Of a DNA stretch of 64,000 bases, positions 49,680-60,297 are shown in pieces. The translations under genes and the position numbers were made by a program. Under the pieces are notes generated by a model. That model made no database searches. It had not been told where the DNA came from and worked only from the letters and a program-made list of their open reading frames with translations. The stretch comes from Sapria himalayana (Eukaryota > Streptophyta > Magnoliopsida > Malpighiales > Rafflesiaceae). Each line of letters opens with the position of its first letter. Within the stretch, counting starts at the first letter, position 1. The stretch spans positions 4,262,261-4,326,260 of the forward strand of contig JAREIK010001468.1 in the NCBI GenBank assembly GCA_029783825.1, given 5' to 3'.

Positions 49680-50318
49680 AAGCTAGCAACTATAGGTTAT
49701 GTGGTGGGGCATTTGTGCCCAATGAAGCAATGACTTTTTGAGCCATTGTGTCTTATGATATGCATGCTCGATGACTCCTTGAATTGTTGTTTTGTTGTGC
49801 AACATGCATGCTCAACATCTCCTTAGTTGTTATGTTATCCAGTATGTGTATCTAATGTTTTTTTTCAAAAATTGTGTGGAGGCATGCATGCCCATTGACT
49901 CATTCATGTCAAAGATTTAGTATTTTTGTTAAGTTTTCGTGTGATATTTAGATAGCTCATTTTTTGTATATTGTTAAGTTGGCATCTTGTTTTTTTTGTA
50001 AGTTATATTTGATTTCTTTCAATAGTTAGAAACAAAGAGAATTCAAAATAACACTAAATGACTAGAAAGAAAAAAAAAATTAAAACTTAGTGAAAAAAAT
50101 GACAACTTGGTAGTTTGTAAATGAAACCACATCTTCTTTATACATGTCTATGAAAGTGTCTAGGATATTGGAAGGTTTCTGACACTTGACAATCTTCTAG
50201 AGTCATTGAAGGATCTAGACGTTTTAATTCTTAAAAAATTTTCACACTTTATTTGGAAATAAAATTTTTTTTATGTTTTTAAAAGTTTCTCGAGTTCTCC
50301 ATAATTAGTGGTGTGACA
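49680..50318 (-). mobile_element. Gypsy III 3' LTR, partial
   Basis: On the minus strand it starts TGTCACACCACTAATTATGG at 50318, after the purine-rich AGTGAGGAAGA (50320-50330), a fitting polypurine tract, and after the pol end. Its middle resembles the gypsy II 5' LTR. It seems to contain the minisatellite at 49761-49900. The far end was not fixed. Confidence 0.55.
49761..49900. repeat. Degenerate minisatellite, about 40-44 bp period
   Basis: 'tgcatgctcgatgactcctt', 'tgcatgctcaacatctcctt' and 'tgcatgcccattgactcatt' begin at 49761, 49805 and 49885, with a weaker copy near 49845. Each is followed by T/G-rich DNA. Roughly four copies. Confidence 0.6.
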
Positions 50319-50330
50319 TTCTTCCTCACT

Positions 50331-50935
50331 AATGACATCGATATTCTTGTTGATTGTCCTTCCTGAAATTACTTGAGCTGTTCTTAAAACTGTTACAATG
50401 TTGTTTGCTCTTAGTTGGTTTTACTTTTTGGTAGTCCTTTTCATTTCAGTAAATATTTCTCGTAGGATGAAAAATTATTTTCTCATTTTTTGGTTGGCCA
50501 TGATATAGTTCATCTCATTTTCATAAGATATTATTATTACTGTGGATGCCTTATTAGAAATCTCTTGGTCTAAATTTTCTTTATTTTCATGATTGAGTTT
50601 CATATTGCTAATATGAAAAATTGAATAAATCTTTAGTTTCGGTTGTAGCTCGATTTTGTATGATACCTTATCAACCTGTCCTAATATAAGAAATGGATAT
50701 TCATACTTTTATACAAGTCCTTTATGCATCTTTTGAAAGGACTTGCATTGTTTTGGTATGAGTTTGATAAGTACTGAGTCTTTAACTTGAAATTCAGTAT
50801 ATTTTATCTTCTTGTTAGCTCATTTTCATCTTTTTTACATCATTCTCCAAGTATGAGCATGTGATGTCAGTCTGCTCAATATGTCTCTTAGCAATTTCTA
50901 AAAATAATATCTCAACAGTTCTTTGAGCCATTATG
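50331..50935 (-). pseudogene. Gypsy III pol, integrase C-terminal end
   Basis: The minus strand reads TEFQVKDSVLIKLIPKQCKS, then FQKMHKGLV, stop, KYEYPFLILGQVDKVSYKI, then LQPKLKIYSIFHISNMK. This is the integrase tail of a gypsy group in which the block is 'EF..GD.V.VKL.P.Q.KS.R..HKGLVRRYEGPF...GKVG..SY...LP...KIHPVFHVS.LKP'. The fragment ends at a purine tract and LTR. Differences in this block show it is a different lineage from gypsy I. Confidence 0.85.
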
Positions 50936-51239
50936 TTGTAGTAGACAGTGACAGTGGCTTGTGGCCCATTTTGGGTCAGACCCTTGGTCATTTTTTATTG
51001 TTCCTAGGTCATGCGTACCATTGTCGCTTGCTCAAATTCCTATATTTATTGATTGAGAAGATTAATTTTTTTCTCTTTCTATCATACTTTATTGTGAAAG
51101 CTAGATAATTAGTTATTTAATTTTTAATCTATTATTTTTATGAATTGATTAAATGTCTATAGATAATCTGTTATTTTATCAGATAGAAAATACTTAATTA
51201 ATTAATTATTTGTTTATAATATTATTTTGGATCAACATG

Positions 51240-51500
51240 TAAATGTTTTAAAGAAGGGTTCTATGTTGTTTGAGATATTATGTATCAGTTTAAAGATGGG
51301 ATGTTAGAGATATTAATGGATCAACATGTTCAACGACTATAATTTTTTTTTCCTAAGATTAATCTTTGAGATATTATGTCTCAGATTAAAGAGGTGATGT
51401 TAAGATCATTATATTTATTTTTATATGTATCTTTATGTGCCTTTTTTATTATGTATCAATAGCGCATTTATAATATAAATGTGCTCAAGGTCCTTTTTTC
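51240..51500 (+). mobile_element. Two tandem copies of a copia-like 3' end/LTR start
   Basis: 'tttaaagatgggatgttaga' (51290) and 'attaaagaggtgatgttaag' (51377) both look like a polypurine tract followed by a TGTTA LTR start, each preceded by 'gagatattatgt'. The offset is about 87-90 bp. 'tatgtatcaatagcgcattt' follows the second. No pol domain was found upstream. Confidence 0.4.
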
Positions 51501-52215
51501 TATTTATATATTCATGTTCATGAGTTAGAAAATTAGAAAAATTAGTTGAAATCATTTTTTAAAAATGGTTTGGATTTTTTGTGTTGATGAGAATATAAAA
51601 ATTTTAATTTATTTCTAAGTAAAACAATTATAAAAAATGGCTGAAAATGAGTTATTCTCAGTTACTTCTATGCAAATAAACAAGATCTACTTATAAATTA
51701 GATAGTCAATCAAATGAAAAAATTCTAGTATTTTAATTTTGTTGTTGTTGTTTGAGTTTATTATTAACAAAATCATTTTATTATATAATGTCTAATGTTT
51801 TTTATCTGAATTTGTTGAGTACCGGCCATCTGATTTTGAAATGCACATAAATAAAAAAAATGCATTACCCTGCATTGATTTGCTTCATGACTTATTTTGG
51901 ATAAATAAATCTGGTATGTGTTGCAATAAACTGAAAGAGCTTTACTAATTTCATCCAAACAAGCTGGTGTGGAATTGTAGATATCATTTTAGTACCAACA
52001 AATTAGGTCGAAGCTGGTGTAATTGCCCCTAGGTTTATTTGTCTAATCTTTATGATTTTATTTGTCAATGCAGAAACATAAACAACAAAAAAAACAACAA
52101 TGGACTGGAGCAAAGAAATGCAAGGTTTGAGTCATCCATTTTATTATTTTTGGAATTCTGATTTTTTCTTTTTTTTTTTTGAGTTGAAATTTGTTAAATC
52201 ATTCTCTTTAATTGG
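51500..52215. other. AT-rich spacer
   Basis: No coding or transposon motif recognised. The 61-codon minus frame at 51773-51958 is unsupported. Confidence 0.4.
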
Positions 52216-52221
52216 TTAGAT

Positions 52222-52385
52222 GTCATGTCTTGGTGCGATAATAAGTACCCATGCACAAGGATGACAGGTCTAGTATTGGAGGCTCATCAGATATAATTTT
52301 TCTAATTTTTGGATGTTGAGATATTAATCTCTCACTGACTCTGTGCTAGGCAGGAGTCGTATGCATTGAATACTATCTTATTCTT
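52222..52385 (+). mobile_element. SINE-like unit, same family as 36532-36691
   Basis: Starts 'catgtcttggtgcgataata', then 'caaggatgacaggtct', lining up with the minus-strand text of the unit at 36.6 kb ('gatgtcttgatgttatagta', then 'caagggtgattagtct'). The B box is degraded to 'gtattggaggctc'. It ends near 'gtcgtatgcattgaatac'. Target duplications not resolved. Confidence 0.4.
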
Positions 52386-52399
52386 TTTAATCAATTAAT

Positions 52400-54150
52400 T
52401 TAGAAACATTAGTTTTTTTTTCTGGATCTATAAATTCATGAGTTCAAACATTCAACTTGATTCTTTATGTTTTTTCTTAATCACATATGCTGTGTAATGA
52501 CTGTTTAGCAGCCATGTAATTGTCAAAACATTATGTAAGACTGAATGCAATATTTAATTTTTGCTGGAATATAATGTGATGATAATGAAATCATAGTTTT
52601 TTCTACTTTGGAATCTACATTTTTATATCTTGTATTTGAATTTAAAACATCACATATTGGCGCTGAATTGGCGACCTCAATTGGGAATGAATTAAAATAG
52701 CTAGTTCCAAACACAATTAAAGGAGAGTAATGGTAATTTATTTCTAATGAATTGGAATAAATTAAAATTGTTTGTTCCAAACACAATTAAAATATATAGT
52801 CTAAAGCACAATGATATGAGTCAAGTAGTAGTAATAAAAACCATAAATAAAAAGAAATGGAGAAAACAAGAAAATAATTTTTATTGTGGAGAGAGAGAGT
52901 TGTATTTGTATTATAATAAAAGAATCACATATCTATATGGCTAAAAAATTATAAATTATTAAAAAAAAAATGCTCACAAGTATATAAAAATGAGATTACA
53001 TATTTTTTTGATTATCTTTCCTCTCAACATATTCCATATTATCTCTTGGCCCTTCATATGGGGTCCTGGTGCTTTGGGGTCTTAGTGTCCTGGGGTCATA
53101 ATAGGTAAGATTTCTATCCTAGTAATATGAAGAGAGTATTTGACAAAGGTATCATGAATCATATAATCAGCATTCCTGGGGATTGAATTTGTCCACAAGG
53201 TTGGGTAGTCCTTGCCCTATTATTAATTGGACTATCATATTATTGGCGATTTGCGAATTATACTATATATATCTTGGTTTTTGTGAAACTTATTTGATTT
53301 GTGCTGAATTTGAAGCTAAAAAATATCAAAACTCAATAAAATTGAATAATAATATATATTCAAGATATATTCTTATTTATTGGGCCATTCAGGTTGGGGT
53401 ATCTTATAGGTTGAGTGTTCACATTCATATTGTAATAAAAATAATAACAAAATTAATAAAATGTAAAGATAGAAAATAAGGCTATAAACTTTAACACTAC
53501 TCCTAAATATGATGCTTAAAGGTTTAGAATATTAAATTTGAATGAGAAAGATAAGTTGATGCATCGTTAAAATATTTATAAAATATCCGCTTATTGTCGT
53601 GCTGTTTGAATATGAATTAGAGGTTATGTGCCTTGCTACTTGACCATCATATTAAAGAATAGTGAGAAGAAAATGAATACTCAAACTCCTTGATTAGATG
53701 TTGAATTCAAAATATCTCCTAAGCAGCTATCATCATTAGTCTGAAAGCTGTATATGTATTGGATCTCAAAATAACTGTTTGTTTCTTATTTTTAAGATTG
53801 TCTTTTAGAAAAATATAAAAATTTATTATAGATTCTAAATAATTAATTATATTATTTGTAGATATTATATTTTATTGGTGCAAGTTGTTGCCTAACTTGA
53901 ATTTGAATGATCAACTATCTTAAGTACTCATGATCATTGAAAGAGATTATAAATCTTGAAAATTTTTTTATATACCTCAGTATATGAAAAGTTATGACTA
54001 GATAAATCTGTTAAAAAGAATCTAAAAATTAATTAATTATATTATCTATATATATTATATCTTGTCTGTTAATAATTAAATAGTTATTTTTTTTTATAAT
54101 TCTTCTTTAAGTAGTAAAGTCAACTAAAGAAATTATATTAAATATAAAAT
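52400..54150. other. AT-rich DNA with a short direct repeat, no gene
   Basis: 'gttccaaacacaattaaa' occurs at 52707 and 52773, each preceded by a 'gaat(g/a)aattaaaa' phrase, a 69-70-bp duplication. 53040-53100 holds reiterated 'ggggtcctgg'-type words. Open frames up to 98 codons (53183-53479) carry no recognisable motif. Confidence 0.4.
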
Positions 54151-54159
54151 TAGTTTATG

Positions 54160-54440
54160 AATTAATAGGAGTATCTGTCGGAAAACAATCTAAGAGTTTA
54201 ATCCTCTGTAAGAATGTCAAGAGCATACATCATATGTAACAAAATGCTCTTTTCTAAAATAATTTACTTGTATCTCAAGAAAATATGAGTCTTGTATGAT
54301 TATTATTATGAAACTGTGATAGAAGATACTCATTGAATTGAGAATCACCTAATTTATTATCTCTCGTAAGTAGAATATTATTCACCTATACAATGAGCAA
54401 AATTATTTTATTGTCAAGACTGCTTTGGAAAAGAAATTAA
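54160..54440 (-). pseudogene. Copia RT fragment
   Basis: The minus strand reads LLIV, stop, VNNILLTRDNKLGDSQFNE near 54330-54420, equivalent to 'LIVYVDDIILTG.N...I..L...L'. After a shift comes MYALDILTED (family 'KYALDLL.ETG'). YVDD is read as stop-VNN. Flanking pol is too decayed to place; an LTR may lie towards 55.1 kb. Confidence 0.6.
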
Positions 54441-54449
54441 AAATTCATA

Positions 54450-55530
54450 AAATATGTGTAAATTAAATAAGATAATCACTTGTGAAAATATTGTAAACTA
54501 GATTCTTGGAAACTATTTTAGGCATTATGTTTTTCGTAATTGTATACTGAGTTTGACTCTATTAATCAACATAAGAATTTGTATGGAAATTATATAGGTC
54601 ACTAGAAAGATAATATCTTGTTAATCCATACTAAACATCTAAGTGAATTTTCTCGTTATAAATCTTATCTTAAAGTGATTTATTTTTTTATATGAAAATT
54701 TTTTCATGATAAACTTACATACCAACAACTAATTATTCTATAGGTTATGATATAAATTTATAAGTTTGATTGAAGTGAATGATATTTATATCCTCTATCA
54801 TGGTTTAATGATTTCATGAATATGATAGTATTTTAGAAGGAGATCCGAGTATCTTAGTAGTATTAATAAAAAAAATAAAATATGAAGAACTAATATATGA
54901 GTATGACAAAATCTATAAAATAAGGTGTTAAGTATAATTTTTTTGTTTCTTTCAGAGGATAATTCAAAGGCTAAGTTTAGATGAGTTGATTGCTGGATCT
55001 TTTGACTTCTTGGTAGACTACCAAGAGACTTTAAGTCTCCTCCCAAGGTGTGACTTGTAGCTCTGTGATATGCTACCAAGGTTAAAATTGAGTGCAAAGT
55101 CCAATTTTGGCCGGATCAATCTACTTAAATCTTTTTTTCCTAGTATGAACTCTAAGTTCTGGATGATCTAGTTTTATAATGTTTGATTCATTATGAGTTT
55201 GAATTAAAGTAAATATCATAAATTATTGTAACATTTGGACTCGAGAAAAAAATTTCATCCTAAAAAATCTATATACAGAATCAATTTGATTTGTATTTGG
55301 TGATTTATATGATGATGTCATATAAGTATTATGAAAATGTGAATCAATAAGTTTATATGTAATTGATGAGTGATTCTTTTTATTTTTTGGAAGTCCAAAT
55401 GCGATTACATGAGAGAAAAAAAAGTAGAGTCCACATTTTTTTATAGACTTGCACTCTTTTTGGACTTGCTAAAAAATGATTTATGCTAAAAAAATATAAT
55501 GTTAATACTTGAATTAATTTTGGAAATACT
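54450..55530. other. AT-rich DNA, probably copia-derived
   Basis: 54960-55130 is less AT-rich and holds the near-perfect hairpin 'cttggtagactaccaag' (55008-55024). A 99-codon minus frame (54798-55097) covers it but matches nothing I know. No domain assigned. Confidence 0.4.
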
Positions 55531-55536
55531 TTTTTT

Positions 55537-55662
55537 GGTTTATTGAGTAATTAAGACTTGTATTCTTTTTTGTTACTTGAGTAACTAAGCCTTGTACTAA
55601 TTTTGGTTACTTGAGTAACTAAGCCTTATACTCTTTTTGGTTACTTGAGTAACTAAGAAATA
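55537..55662. repeat. Minisatellite, 34-bp period, four copies
   Basis: Copies start at 55537, 55571, 55605 and 55639, a constant 34 bp. The core is 'ttacttgagtaactaag', containing the hairpin-forming TTACT-TG-AGTAA, followed by 'ccttgtact' and a T-run. The first copy is the most diverged and the last is partial. A weaker copy may precede it. No spacers separate the units. Confidence 0.9.
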
Positions 55663-56229
55663 TATAATTCAAGACTCTAGGTTTTATCTTATTTTATCTT
55701 AGGGAGAAATAATGAACAAAATATTTAGTCCTAAAATGTTGAGAGGTCGATTAAACGATATCTTTATAAGATCTAAGATTAGAAATATATACATTAAAAA
55801 ATAATTTAAGAAGATATTTAGTCGATTAGATAATTTATAATTAATATTGCATCTTTCCAAAAATACCCTATAATACTTTTTCTTAGATGTGATGTGTCAA
55901 CATATAAAGTCTAATATATGATCCTGAGATCAATACAATAAGTGTTAAAACTAATTAGTATATATTTTAATGTATTATTACTTATTTTTGTATATTTTTA
56001 TTGAATTAATTTTTTTTTCTTTTTATAAAATATTTGAAAGATAAAAAAGTATGTGATCAAGAATAAAAATGAAATATTGATGTAAATTCAGAATAATCAT
56101 TAATAAAAGTAATAAAGTATTTGAATTTCTCTTGGGTCTCATCTATGCTTGGTCATTATATGTTTTAGTGTATCAGATCAAAATGTTTCTTACATACTAG
56201 CTTAATGAGTTGGATCTAAAGTTTTTGAG

Positions 56230-56426
56230 GAATATTATGTGATGAACAATTGTAAAAAGGTGTGAACAGCTGAGAATAGCTGTGAACAGCTACAAACATC
56301 TATTTTCAGCTATAAACAATTATTTAAAGTTGTAAACATGTAAGATTTTTTTTTTATAAATAGGTATCATTGCTATCTATGTATAATAACTTGAAGTTAA
56401 ATTATTCATTTTTTATATTTTCTATA
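56230..56426 (+). mobile_element. Copia E 5' LTR, distal part
   Basis: Ends just before the primer-binding site. It contains internally repeated 'gtgaacagct' words and a TATA-like 'ttataaatag' at 56353-56362, which would drive the element's transcript. The outer LTR end was not identified (perhaps as far as 55.7 kb). It does not resemble the LTR piece at 60298, which therefore belongs to another element. Confidence 0.55.
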
Positions 56427-56438
56427 TCGTATTAGAGC
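56427..56438 (+). other. Copia E primer-binding site
   Basis: TCGTATTAGAGC differs at two of twelve positions from the plant copia site TGGTATCAGAGC. Position, 170 bp before gag and after a TATA-bearing LTR, supports the call. Confidence 0.75.
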
Positions 56439-56608
56439 GAGGAGCGATATTTGCTTAAAATTATAGAAAAATTTAATTTTTTTCGGCAAACATAGTTGTT
56501 CATTAAGTTTTTCTGTGGTCTCCGATTTTGATGCGCTTCTGCTTGTTGAGTCACACTTTCTTGATCTACCATCTTGCGTAATAATTGCGATCAACACTAA
56601 TTTCGAAT

Positions 56609-57480
56609 ATGTCAGCAGATAACAAGGGTCAGACAACTCCGACCATCTCCAGCATTATTATTCAGAGGATGCGATTAAATGACAGTCCTATCATCACAGA
56701 CAATATCTCATTTCTCATCATCAGCCACAAGTTGAATGAGAATAATTATTTGTAATGGTCAAGCTCGGTTCTTGTGTTCATCAGCGGAAAAGATAAAGAT
56801 GACTATTTGAATGGAGAACTTTAATTCCTAGTACTCGAGGATGCCTTCTATCAAAGATGAAAGATAAAGAATAACACAACCAAGTCATGGCTGATCAACT
56901 CTATGTGAGTTAAAATTAGAGAAAATTTCTTACTCTACAAGACAGAGTATGAGATTTGAGAAGCTGCACGTTCATCTTACTCTAATCAAGACAATATTGC
57001 AGTCATGTTCAAAGTCAAAACAGCCATCCATGAGTTATGACAAGGTGATTTGACTATTACTCAATATTATAATGCATTGTCTCGTCTATGGTAGCAGCTT
57101 GATTCAGTCTGCACGTATGCTTGGAGTAATGTTGAAGATAGATAGTGATTCAAACGAATTATTGAAGAAGACAGGTCTATATAGTTCCTGGCTGGGCATG
57201 GGCTCAACAAAAACCTAGATGATGTCTCGGGTCATGTAATGATTATCAAGCTCCTATCAGGCTTTCGTGATGCATTCTTAGAGGTACATATGGAGGAAAT
57301 TCTAAAGCAGCTAATGATGGGAGGCGTACAGAGTTTGGACTACTCTCTAGCCTTGGTTGCAAAAGATCATTATTTAGCGATGATGGCAAAAAATAGTCCA
57401 GGCTATGACAATAAGAAAGGTGATAGACCCTAGTATGATCACTGCAAGAAGCCCGGACACACTCGTGACACATGCTGGAA
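56609..57480 (+). pseudogene. Copia E gag with zinc knuckle
   Basis: Begins MSADNKGQTTPTISSI. The gag core reads HKLNENNYL, stop, WSSSVLVFISGKDKDDYLNG, then TTKSWLINSM, DNIAVMFKVKTAIHEL, stop, QGDLTITQYYNALSRLW. It closes with YDHCKKPGHTRDTCWKIHGK, a zinc knuckle whose first cysteine is tyrosine. These match the plant copia gag (UBN2-type) family. Most stops fall where a CAA, CAG, CGA or TGG codon is expected, i.e. C-to-T or G-to-A changes. Confidence 0.88.
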
Positions 57481-57694
57481 GATTCATGGGAAGCCCGTTA
57501 GTTGAAAATTTAAGGAAAATCATGGAAATGCTGTAGTGGGAAAAGAAATCAAACCTACTAGAGTCCTTGCATTTAGCACAGAACAGATGGCAGACACTTT
57601 TACGACAATGCTTCAACCACTCCAAAATTAGAAAAGCTTCTTGGTGGGTTCCATTGGTAATTATATATGTTACAATACTACGCACAATGAGGTG

Positions 57695-58140
57695 TGGATC
57701 ATGGATTTTGGTGCTTCTTAACATATTACAAGGAAAAGTATCTATTCACATCTTACCGTCCTTCTGATAGACATATGATAGTAAAGACGGCAGATGGATC
57801 TATCTCTCAGGTTAAGGGTGTTGGGTCAATATTTGTGACCAATACTATCACGTTACATGATGTCCTTTATGTTCCTAAATTATCTTGTAACCTATTGTTA
57901 ATTAGTAAATTAGTTAAAGATATGGAATGCATTACTCATTTTATCTCAGATGTTTGTAAATTTCAGATTCTGATGTCGTTTATGGAGATTGACGGTGCTA
58001 CAATGGTTGTTAGACTCTATCAGATTTAAGCTTGCAAATCCAAGTCTAGACAAACTCCAAGGGTTGTCAGTTTATCTACTCAAGGTAGTCTATTAGAATC
58101 AAATAAAGAAAGTAAAGTTATGTTGTCTCACTTTTGATTA
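57695..58140 (+). pseudogene. Copia E protease and pre-integrase
   Basis: WIMDFGAS, stop, HITR: the catalytic DSG is DFG here. Then VKTADGSISQVKGVGSIFV and LHDVLYVPKLSCNLLLISKL, classic protease-end blocks, in the 111-codon open stretch 57694-58029. The pre-integrase 'H.RLGH' block follows as a shifted HF, stop, LGYLNLIYF. Confidence 0.88.
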
Positions 58141-58860
58141 GGTTATCTAAATCTTATTTATTTTTAACAAATGTTTTCTTCTCTATTTATCAATAAAAAA
58201 CTTAGTTCTTTTTAATGTGAAGTATGTCAATTATTGAAATATTCTCGTTTCTCTTATCCAATGTTCATATGTATAATCCTAGCCCTTCTCTCTTATTTAT
58301 AGTGACATATGGGGACTTTCATGGGTAAAAAATATTAATGGTGCTTGATGGTTTGTCTTGTATGTGGATGATCACATATGTCTCACATGACTATATCTTA
58401 TGAAAAAAAAAGTTAAATTGAAAACCTTATTTCAAAAATTTCATACCATGATCTAGATCTAGTTTCAAATAAAAATTCAAGTCTTGCAGAGGGACAATGA
58501 CAGAGAATTCTTTGTACATTCCTTGAACCTATCTATCAATACAGAGAATCATTCATCACAGCTCTTGTGTTGATACACTTCAGTAGAATGGAATAGCTGA
58601 GCGCAAGAACATGCACATTCTTGATGTAGCTTGTTCCTTGATGTTAACTATCCATGTCCCTCACCACCCTTGGGGAGAAGCTATCATTGCAGTCACTTAT
58701 CTCATCAATCGGATGCTTTCCCGGGTCTTCCAATTCAAAATCTCTTACCAGGTACTTCTCACTTCACTCGAGTTATGTCTGCCATTTTATTTAAACTATT
58801 CAGGTATTTTGTATTTCTTCACATCCACTTGTAGCATAGGAGGGAATTAGATCCCATTTT
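58140..58860 (+). pseudogene. Copia E integrase
   Basis: CEVCQLLKYSRFSYP near 58215 is the zinc-binding end (family 'C..CQLSKH.R..YP'). The central core is mostly lost or shifted. NGIAERKNMHILDVACSLML and PHHPWGEAIIAVTYLINRML (58590-58720) match the core end ('QNGIAERKNRH.L...R.LM' and 'YW.EAV.TA.YLINR.PS'), holding the conserved glutamate. Frameshifts on both sides. Confidence 0.85.
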
Positions 58861-59399
58861 ACTTAAATGCATTTTCTTGGGGTACTCACATCCTCAAAAG
58901 GAATATAAATGTTATTGTCCATCCACACGTTGATTCTACACATACATGGATGTCATATTTTTTGAAAATAAATTATTTTATCCCCAACCTGATTTTTAGG
59001 AGAAGAAAAATATACATCAGGGATATTAGGTTTAGGAAGTTACACCTCTCTTTTATGTAGCGAGGCTGCCTGTCAAAATCCTACTCAGTCTAATGATCTT
59101 TTTGAGGAACATACACTGCCACTGCCAGAACATAGTGAGTTCCATGTCTATACAAGGAGAAGCAAGTCACAGTATGATAAGTTCCAGCAACCACCTATGC
59201 AGAACCAAGCTCTCGATACGAAAGACGAATCCGCACAAACAAAAGGTAATTATTGTCTTCCACATGCTTTAGATAATTATGAGGATAATATTTTTATTAA
59301 GAAATCTGATGACAATCCTATTGCTTTAAGAAAGTGAAAAAGACAATGTACTCAACATTCAATTTAAGAGTTCATTGCATATGATAATCTGTCCCAAAA

Positions 59400-60290
59400 A
59401 CATTGTGCCTTAATTAGCTCCTTGGATAAAATTCAGATACCTAGATCTATTCAAGAAGTTCTCAAAGTTCTTGAATGGAAAAAGACAGTCGAAGAAGAAG
59501 CAAATGGACTGAAGAAAAATAAAATTTGAGTGGTAACTAAACTGCCATGTGGGAAAAAGTTAGTAAGCTGCAAATGAATCTTCACTATGAAGTATAACTC
59601 AGATGGCAACATTAATAGGTACAAAGCTTGTCTAGTGGCAATAGGATTCACCCAGTCTTACGACATTGACTATCAGGAGACATTTGCCCCGGGTGCAAAG
59701 CTCAATACAATAAGATTCATCTCTCTAGATGATAATCTAGATTGACTATTATATTATTTAGATGTGAAAAATATTTTTTTAAATAGAGAGCTTGATGAGA
59801 AAGTGTACTTGGAGATCTCACCAGGCCTAAACATACTAAAAACATCTGACTCAGTGCTTAAGTTGAAGAAATCCTTGTATGACATTAAGCAGTTACCTAG
59901 GGCATGGTTTGACAAGTTCATCAAGTTAGTTAAGAGGTATGATTGTACTCAGTGTTAGACAGATCATACGATGTTTATTGAACATCTTGAGGGAGGACAG
60001 AGGGCCATCTCCATAGTTTATGTTGATGACATCATCCTTACAAAAATTCACAAGGAGGAATTTTAGAGATTGAAATTATTTTTGACCAAGAATTTCGAAG
60101 TCAAAGACTTTGGGAAATCTCAAATACTTTCTAGTCATGGAGATTGCTCGGTCAAAAATTAAAATAGCAGTCTCTCATAGGAAGTATGACCTAGATCCTT
60201 TAAAAGAAATTGGTATGATTGGATGCAAGCCAGCTGAAACTCTCATGGAAACTGTTGGAAAATTGTGTTTTCACGATTGTGATTCAGAAG
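59400..60290 (+). pseudogene. Copia E reverse transcriptase
   Basis: Recognisable blocks in order: NGLKKNKI, VVTKLPCGKKLVSCK, SDGNINRYKACLVAIGFTQS, DIDYQETFAPGAKLNTIRF, YLDVKNIFLNRELDEKVYLE, SLYDIKQLPRAWFDKF, then SIVYVDDIIL with the catalytic YVDD intact (60019-60030), KYFLVMEIARSK, KYDLDPLKEIGMIGCKPAET. It stops at 60290, where a foreign LTR begins, so RNase H is absent from this window. Several stops. The best-preserved RT here. Confidence 0.9.
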
Positions 60291-60297
60291 AAGATTA

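Noticed and set aside
53183..53479. 98-codon plus-strand frame
   Set aside because: No recognisable motif, AT-rich composition, and no support from neighbouring sequence; left unannotated as a gene.
55537..55662. Regular 34-bp repeats as a CRISPR array
   Set aside because: Units are contiguous with no spacers, the repeats vary, and the context is a plant nuclear transposon region.
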